Both the position numbers and the translations under genes were made by a program. Source: Mariniflexile maritimum (GTDB taxonomy: Bacteria; Bacteroidota; Bacteroidia; Flavobacteriales; Flavobacteriaceae). Taken from it: a stretch of 64,000 nt of DNA. Of the stretch, positions 59,088-64,000 are shown piece after piece. A model generated the notes under the pieces. It was given only the letters and a program-made list of their open reading frames with translations. It was not told where the DNA came from and searched no databases. Where the stretch lies: NCBI RefSeq assembly GCF_009746565.1, contig NZ_WRPN01000001.1, positions 496,001 to 560,000 of the forward strand. The letters are read 5' to 3'. Each line of letters opens with the position of its first letter. Positions within the stretch are counted from its first letter, which is position 1.

Positions 59088-59530
59088 TATTTTATAAATG
59101 AAGCTAACTTAGTGTAGTATTGTGTTGGGGTTATTTTTTCGTACCCCATGTTTCCTAGTACTTTTCCGTTTTTATCTAAAACAACCACAAAAGGAAAATA
59201 GCCTTGATTGTTATAAGTTTCGGCAAGTTTTTGGTTCTGTAATTCTAAGTTTGAAGGAAGTTTGTTCGCTTTTTTTCTGGGAAAATCGGCTTTTAGCATT
59301 ACAAAATGATTTTTTGCTAAATCTTGATATTCCTTGGTGTTCCAAATTTCCTTGTCTAATTTCATACAGGGTGCACACCAATCGGAACCTTGAAAAACCA
59401 GCACAATATGTTGGTTGGTTTTTGATGCAACCTGTTTTGCCTCTTCAAAATTTGTGGTCCACTCTTGTGCACCAACAAAAAATGACAAGCTAAAAAATGC
59501 AACGTATAGCAAATAGGCTTTTGTTTTCAA
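59087..59530 (-). CDS. Periplasmic thioredoxin-family protein
   Basis: 147 residues, thioredoxin fold with signal peptide (AFFSLSFFVGAQ). Active site CAPC in VFQGSDWCAPCMKLDKE, the DsbD-gamma/DUF255-like variant; cis-Pro in YFPFVVVLDKNGKVLG. First gene of the ApbE/DUF4266/DUF3570 operon. It may keep the CGC tail of DUF4266 reduced or oxidised, by inference from location. Confidence 0.88.
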   Translation of the reverse strand: MKTKAYLLYVAFFSLSFFVGAQEWTTNFEEAKQVASKTNQHIVLVFQGSDWCAPCMKLDKEIWNTKEYQDLAKNHFVMLKADFPRKKANKLPSNLELQNQKLAETYNNQGYFPFVVVLDKNGKVLGNMGYEKITPTQYYTKLASFIK

Positions 59531-59687
59531 ACGGCTAAAAATTTATAATTGAAACATTAAAAAACCACTAAATAAAAAAAGAAACCATTAAAAAATAACG
59601 CGAAATAATATTTAATATTTTGAAGGATTGTAATTTATATTAAATCCAATTAAACAGTCGCTTCAACAATTAACGAATAAGCTCAGG

Positions 59688-60911
59688 TTATTCCAATAAA
59701 TCGATATGCCTATCGTGGTAGCCCAACAGGTACAAAACACCATCAAGTCCAATGCTTGAAATGGAACTTTGCGCATTTTCCTTTACGGTAGGTTTTGCAT
59801 GAAAGGCGATGCCCAAACCTGCAAGATTGAGCATGGGCAAATCGTTGGCGCCATCGCCCACTGCAATGGTTTGACTGATATCAATGCCTTCCTGTTGTGC
59901 TAATTTTTGAAGATATTCGGCTTTTTTGTTGCCATCAATAATTTCACCCAAATAGCCGCCCGTTAATACGCCATCAACAATTTCAAGTTGGTTGGCAAAT
60001 ACATAATCGATGCCCAATTCCTTTTGTAAATGGTGGCCAAAATAAGTAAATCCACCCGATAAAATGGCGGTTTTAAAACCGTAACTTTTTAAGGTATCTA
60101 TCAATCTTTTTGCGCCTTTGGTAAGTGGCAGGTTTACGGCAACATCATGCAACACATCCTCACTTAACCCTTTTAACAGCTTCATGCGCTTGGTAAAACT
60201 TTCGGTAAAATCTATTTCACCTTGCATGGCTTGTTCGGTTATGGCTTTTACTTCATCGCCAACTCCTGCCAATTCTGCCAATTTATCAATAACTTCGGCT
60301 TGAATTAGGGTTGAATCCATATCGAAACACACCAAACGACGGTTTCGGCGGTAAATATTATCTTCTTGAAAAGCAATATCAACATTCAAATCTCTTGAAA
60401 TTTGCATGAATTTTTCGGTAAACTCACGTTTATCATCAATATGCCCCCTAATTGAAAGTTGGATGCAAGCTCGTGGATATTCTTCTTTTTTAAGTAAAGA
60501 TGTTCTACCCGTAAGCCGTTTTATGGAATCGATATTCAGGTTTTTCTCTGAGATTATTTTTGTTACTTCCGAAATTTGTTCAGCCGTTAGTTTTTCGCCC
60601 AAAATAGTAACAATATAGCGGTCTTTTCCTTGAAGCGTAACCCATTTTTCGTAATTTTCGAGTGTGATGGGTGTGAACTTTGCCTTGATGCCAAGTTCAT
60701 ACGATTTAAAAAGCAAATCTTTTAAAACGGCGGCCGATTTTGCGCCGGAATGTATTTCAAATAAAATACCCAATGAGAGAGTATCGTGAATATTTGCCTG
60801 CCCTATGTCGAGTACCTTGGCACCATATTCGGCCAAAACGCCTGTTAAACTTGATGTTAGCCCTGGCTTGTCCTGTCCAGAAATATTTAATAGGAAAATT
60901 TCCTTTGCCAT
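59688..60911 (-). CDS. serB: Phosphoserine phosphatase with N-terminal ACT domains
   Basis: Last step of serine synthesis; 407 residues. N-terminal about 175 residues are two ACT-like regulatory domains (EIFLLNISGQDKPGLTSSLT; YIVTILGEKLTAEQISEVTK). HAD catalytic part: LVCFDMDSTLIQAEVIDKLA (nucleophile Asp), KTAILSGGFTYFGHHL, and TIAVGDGANDLPMLNLAGLG. The ACT domains suggest feedback by serine or another amino acid. Single gene. Confidence 0.95.
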   Translation of the reverse strand: MAKEIFLLNISGQDKPGLTSSLTGVLAEYGAKVLDIGQANIHDTLSLGILFEIHSGAKSAAVLKDLLFKSYELGIKAKFTPITLENYEKWVTLQGKDRYIVTILGEKLTAEQISEVTKIISEKNLNIDSIKRLTGRTSLLKKEEYPRACIQLSIRGHIDDKREFTEKFMQISRDLNVDIAFQEDNIYRRNRRLVCFDMDSTLIQAEVIDKLAELAGVGDEVKAITEQAMQGEIDFTESFTKRMKLLKGLSEDVLHDVAVNLPLTKGAKRLIDTLKSYGFKTAILSGGFTYFGHHLQKELGIDYVFANQLEIVDGVLTGGYLGEIIDGNKKAEYLQKLAQQEGIDISQTIAVGDGANDLPMLNLAGLGIAFHAKPTVKENAQSSISSIGLDGVLYLLGYHDRHIDLLE

Positions 60912-61004
60912 ATTATTTTATACCTTTTTTGAGCTGTAAAACTGCTTATTTTATTTAATATATGAACGTTTAATTTTAAGTTTTGCGATAAAGGATTGCA
61001 TACT

Positions 61005-61490
61005 TTATTTTACAAACCTACTGTGCCAACTGTCGCTTGCGGGTACTTCCCAACTTTCGTTAAATTCGGCAATGGTGGTTACTAAATTGTTAAAAACAAT
61101 GGTGTTTTTTGAAACGGCCTTATCTTTTGCCATTTGTTTAAAATCAATCAGCGTTTTGTAAGCTACAAAATCGCCCTGTTTGTATGAAACGTTCATTTTA
61201 TCCAATAAATCGACATTATATTGACTTTCCAATTGCTGAATAAAACGTACCGACTCATCAATGGAACAACCCGAAGCCTTATTTAAGTTTTGATTGATAC
61301 CAATAATGATAAACCGTTTATATTTAATGAGATAGCCTGCATACAAATCACTGCCGTGTGCTGTCCAGTTTTCAATAAAAACATCTAATTTTGATTGTAT
61401 TTCTTCAATTTCTTCTTCGGAAAACGAGCGATTTGCTTGGTAAATCCAAACACGTGATTCTTCGGGCAGGGTATTAAAATCTACTAACAT
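61005..61490 (-). CDS. Conserved Bacteroidota protein of unknown function
   Basis: 161 residues beginning MLVDFNTLPEESRVWIYQAN. As I recall, homologues are often labelled 'ABC transporter ATPase', but there is no Walker A, signature or Walker B here, so that label is not supported. Visible are WTAHGSDLYAGYLIKYKRFI, a Cys in NKASGCSIDESVRFIQQLE, and WEVPASDSWHSRFVK at the C-terminus; soluble. Downstream of the two Fe-S protein genes and on the same strand, 31 bases after the first. Confidence 0.85.
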   Translation of the reverse strand: MLVDFNTLPEESRVWIYQANRSFSEEEIEEIQSKLDVFIENWTAHGSDLYAGYLIKYKRFIIIGINQNLNKASGCSIDESVRFIQQLESQYNVDLLDKMNVSYKQGDFVAYKTLIDFKQMAKDKAVSKNTIVFNNLVTTIAEFNESWEVPASDSWHSRFVK

Positions 61491-61521
61491 TTATTTGATT
61501 TACGATTTTTGAATTCAGAAT

Positions 61522-62316
61522 TTATAAATTTTGGGCATTTGCGATTAATTCCGCAATATCATATATTTTCACCGATGCTTCTTTTTCCTTGGCCTTTACA
61601 CCATCGGTCATCATGGTATTGCAAAACGGGCAGCCCGTTGCGATAATGCTCGCTTGGGTTTCAAGGGCATCCTCGGTTCTAAGCACGTTAATATCTTTAT
61701 CGCCTTTTTCTGGTTCCTTAAACATTTGTGCGCCACCAGCGCCACAACATAGGGCCGTTCTTCGGTTGCGCTTCATTTCAACCAATTCAACGCCTAAATT
61801 TTTCAATAGGGTTCTTGGGGCTTCGTATTCATTATTGGCACGACCTAAATAACACGGGTCATGGAATGTGATGCGCTTGCCTTTTAAGTTTGAATTGTCT
61901 TCAATGGTTAAACGCTTATTTTTAATTAAATCGGCAATAAATTGGGTGTGATGCTGCACGTTATAATGGCCCCCAAGTTCTGGATATTCATTTTTTAGGG
62001 TATTATATGAATGTGGACAGGCCGTAACGATGTGCTTAACTTGGTAAGCGTTTAACAATTCTATGTTTGAAAGGGCTTGCATTTGAAACAAAAACTCGTT
62101 TCCTGCGCGTTTGGCAACATCGCCGGTTGAGCTTTCTTCGGTGCCTAATACTGCAAAATCTACCTTTGCCTTGTTTAGGATTTTCACAAATGCCCTGGTT
62201 ATTTTTTTGGCCCGATCGTCATAACTTCCAGCTGCACCAACCCAGAATAATACCTCTGGTTGCCTGCCTTCTGCCATACATTCTGCCATGGTTGGCACTT
62301 TAAGTAATTCACTCAT
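61522..62316 (-). CDS. (Fe-S)-binding protein with CCG domains (HdrB-like)
   Basis: 264 residues of the heterodisulfide-reductase B / glycolate oxidase F type. Cys-rich clusters: VTACPHSYNTLKNEYPELGG, HDPCYLGRANNEYEAPRTLL, ALCCGAGGAQMF and IATGCPFCNTMMTDG. These would bind an iron-sulfur centre. The partner encoded upstream is a membrane 4Fe-4S protein, so the two probably form an electron-transfer complex (inference). Substrate unknown. Confidence 0.9.
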   Translation of the reverse strand: MSELLKVPTMAECMAEGRQPEVLFWVGAAGSYDDRAKKITRAFVKILNKAKVDFAVLGTEESSTGDVAKRAGNEFLFQMQALSNIELLNAYQVKHIVTACPHSYNTLKNEYPELGGHYNVQHHTQFIADLIKNKRLTIEDNSNLKGKRITFHDPCYLGRANNEYEAPRTLLKNLGVELVEMKRNRRTALCCGAGGAQMFKEPEKGDKDINVLRTEDALETQASIIATGCPFCNTMMTDGVKAKEKEASVKIYDIAELIANAQNL

Positions 62317-62343
62317 AGCGTGCTTTTGTTTGTTATTTTGTGT

Positions 62344-62387
62344 GCGTTAGGGATTTTGTCCCGATAGCAATCGGGATTGGTAACGCC
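62344..62387. repeat. Dispersed intergenic element copy R5 (short form)
   Basis: 44 bases: GCGTTAGGGAT, palindrome TCCCGATAGCAATCGGGA (62359-62376), GGTAACGCC. Only the ends and central hairpin remain. It fills the gap between the two Fe-S protein genes. Confidence 0.65.
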
Positions 62388-62399
62388 CAAATTATACTA

Positions 62400-63713
62400 T
62401 TATTCGTCTTTCCAATTTAACCTATCCATTTGATTGTAAGGCCAAGGGGCACCATTGTTTTCAATGTTGGCCATCATGCTATTAAGTTCGGTAGGGGCAG
62501 CACTTTGCTCCATAACCAGATAACGACGCATTTCGATGATGATTGATAACGGGTCGATGCTTATGGGGCATGCTTCTACACAGGCATTGCAGGTGGTACA
62601 GGCCCAAAGCTCTTCAGGGGTAATATAATCGCCCAACAGCTGTTTACCATCGTCTTTAAATGTACCCTTGTTGGCATCGATGTTTTTCCCAACTTCTTCT
62701 AATCGGTCGCGGGTATCCATCATAATTTTACGGGGCGATAGTTTTTTGCCCGTTAAATTTGCAGGACATTCGCTGGTACAACGGCCACATTCCGTACAGC
62801 TGTAGGCGTTTAAAAGTTGTACCCAGGTTAAATCTTGAACGTCGCTGGCACCGAATTTTGCCGGTACATCAGGTTGCGTTCCTTCAGGTTGTGAAGCAAA
62901 CGGATCGACATTGGGATCGAGCATTAATTTGACTTCATTAGTAACCGAAGCGACATTGTTTAGTTGACCTTTGGGCGCAATCTTGCCGTAATATGTGTTT
63001 GGAAACGCCAGTAAAATGTGCAGGTGTTTTGAAAAATACAGGTAATTTAAAAATACCAAAATACCGGTAATGTGCAGCCACCATGCACTTCGCTCGATAA
63101 TATGAAGTGTGTTTGCGGATAAACCTTCAAACAATGGCGCTATAAATTGACTAATTACATTGCCAGAATGGATGTTTTGAAAATGAACATCGGTAGCATT
63201 CATGATTAAAAACAGGCCCATTAAAACCATTTCAAAATACAAAATGTAATTGGCATCGTTTTTTGGCCAACTGGTCATTTCACTTTTCCAGAAACGGGCC
63301 AGTTTTATGAAATTTCTTCGCATCCAGAAAATGATAACCGATACAAAAACCAATACCGCCAACACCTCAAAAGTGCCAATTAAAAATCCGTAAACCGCTG
63401 TTGGCAAAATAGTTAAACCTATTCGATGCGTTCCAAATATTCCATCGATAATGATTTCTAAAACTTCAATATTAATAATGATAAAGCCTACATAAACAAC
63501 TAGGTGCAAAATGCCGGCAATGGGGCGACGTACCATTTTGCTCTGCCCTAAAGCTATTATTGCCATATTTTTTAAACGTTGCGATTTGTTGTCGCTTACA
63601 TTTATTGGCTGCCCCAATTGAATGTTCCGAATAAGCTTTTTTACGTTTTTTGCAAAATAACCTATGCCAATAACGAGGACTGCTAGAAAAAGGAGATTGA
63701 AAAGGTAATTCAT
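62400..63713 (-). CDS. Membrane (Fe-S)-binding protein (HdrC/NarI-like)
   Basis: 437 residues. The N-terminal half has about five to six membrane helices of the nitrate-reductase-gamma type (LLFLAVLVIGIGYFAKNVK, ILHLVVYVGFIIINIEVLEI). The C-terminal half has two 4Fe-4S motifs: CTECGRCTSECPAN and CTTCNACVEACPI. Probably takes electrons from or to quinone and passes them to the CCG-domain protein. It lies between an MCE protein and that partner, on the same strand. Confidence 0.92.
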   Translation of the reverse strand: MNYLFNLLFLAVLVIGIGYFAKNVKKLIRNIQLGQPINVSDNKSQRLKNMAIIALGQSKMVRRPIAGILHLVVYVGFIIINIEVLEIIIDGIFGTHRIGLTILPTAVYGFLIGTFEVLAVLVFVSVIIFWMRRNFIKLARFWKSEMTSWPKNDANYILYFEMVLMGLFLIMNATDVHFQNIHSGNVISQFIAPLFEGLSANTLHIIERSAWWLHITGILVFLNYLYFSKHLHILLAFPNTYYGKIAPKGQLNNVASVTNEVKLMLDPNVDPFASQPEGTQPDVPAKFGASDVQDLTWVQLLNAYSCTECGRCTSECPANLTGKKLSPRKIMMDTRDRLEEVGKNIDANKGTFKDDGKQLLGDYITPEELWACTTCNACVEACPISIDPLSIIIEMRRYLVMEQSAAPTELNSMMANIENNGAPWPYNQMDRLNWKDE

Positions 63714-63723
63714 AGGATATTAA

Positions 63724-64000
63724 TTAGCCTTTATTTTTAATTTCATTGCCCTGGGCATCGTATTGTTTTGGTTTTTTTCCGAATAAAGAAAAATGCACAT
63801 AGCGTTTGGGGTTCAGCTTCATGTCCTGTAAAAGTTGTTCTAATTGTAAAGTTGCCCCTTCTAAATTATTATAAACGGCATCGTCTTTTAAAAGTTTTCC
63901 AACAGAACCTTCACCGCGCTCAACAGCTGCAAGCACCGCGTTTAGATTATCGAGGGTTTTGTGAAGCGATGCTACGGTTTCGCCCATATTGGCATCCTTT
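63724..64000 (-). CDS. MCE/MlaD-family protein, C-terminal part (cut by right edge)
   Basis: Open from the right edge to the stop at 63724; the upstream frame reads KDANMGETVASLHKTLDNL, so the ATG at 63987 is internal. The visible 92 residues are the helical tail of an MCE protein (VERGEGSVGKLLKDDAVYNN, LQDMKLNPKRYVHFSLFGKK), with GxGSxGKLL..D..VY and NPKRYVHFSLFGKK typical of Bacteroidota MlaD proteins. Likely periplasmic lipid transport. The MCE domain itself is outside the window. Confidence 0.85.
   Translation of the reverse strand, partial: KDANMGETVASLHKTLDNLNAVLAAVERGEGSVGKLLKDDAVYNNLEGATLQLEQLLQDMKLNPKRYVHFSLFGKKPKQYDAQGNEIKNKG

Noticed and set aside
61005-61490. Naming this gene an ABC transporter ATPase
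   Set aside because: No Walker A, LSGGQ or Walker B motif can be found in the 161 residues.
1-64000. Insertion sequences, prophage or integrase genes
   Set aside because: No transposase, integrase, phage structural or toxin-antitoxin gene was recognised on either strand.

Overview
The window looks like a chromosomal segment of a marine-type Flavobacteriia (Bacteroidota). The signs are type IX secretion (T9SS) sorting domains, a PorP/SprF-like protein, BshA, DUF3570/DUF4266, DUF4293 and BT_3928-type proteins. Shine-Dalgarno sequences are largely absent, several starts are preceded by the Bacteroidota -7 element TAnnTTTG, and the DNA is AT-rich. No insertion sequence, prophage, CRISPR array, tRNA or rRNA gene was seen. 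Most of the window is core genome; the accessory parts are the giant adhesin locus and one small inserted secreted-protein gene. All calls were made by reading the sequence, without database searches.

Layout. 1-2.65 kb: proline dehydrogenase (cut by the left edge), aroB and a CpsB-type phosphatase. 2.65-8.96 kb, minus strand: a capsule module of aminotransferase, CapD-like dehydratase, Wza-like export lipoprotein and Wzc-like tyrosine kinase, whose partner phosphatase is the convergent CpsB gene. 9.67-10.0 kb: RNase P RNA. 10.3-15.7 kb: alkB, dnaX, a small lipoprotein, miaE, a T9SS-secreted META-domain protein and an outer-membrane barrel. 15.8-19.4 kb: sixA, ppk1 and ppx (polyphosphate metabolism). 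19.9-35 kb: a surface-adhesin locus with a small secreted protein, a 3230-residue Cys-repeat protein with a type B sorting domain, a PorP/SprF-like barrel and two tandem PorE-like OmpA proteins, closed by a strong terminator. 35-46.3 kb: housekeeping genes (clpS, prmA, tpiA, a TlpA lipoprotein, a DppB-like permease, DoxX, DUF1599, folP, cdaA, an ABC exporter, truA, a phosphoesterase). 46.5-52 kb: DUF4293, rho, a DEAD-box helicase and a CarboxypepD_reg-like protein. 52-56.3 kb: bshA and a GH3/beta-lactamase-like fusion. 56.4-59.5 kb: a four-gene redox operon (thioredoxin, ApbE, DUF4266, DUF3570). 59.7-64 kb: serB, an unknown conserved protein, two Fe-S proteins and an MCE protein cut by the right edge.

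Main points of interest. (1) The Trx-ApbE-DUF4266-DUF3570 operon is translationally coupled, and the DUF3570 barrel carries two SGAS motifs that resemble ApbE flavinylation sites beside a poly-acidic loop, so it may be an uncharacterised outer-membrane flavin or metal redox system. (2) In the giant adhesin, 22 tandem units follow the order AAAABCABCAAAAABCAABCDD. B units lack Cys1 and C units lack Cys2, and B is always directly followed by C, which suggests a disulfide between neighbouring units. (3) Five intergenic copies of a 44-152 bp element (ends GCGTTA/TAACGC), each close to a gene 3' end, form a dispersed repeat family. (4) A degenerate second copy of the miaE 3' end lies beyond the META/T9SS gene and marks an insertion or allele-replacement scar.
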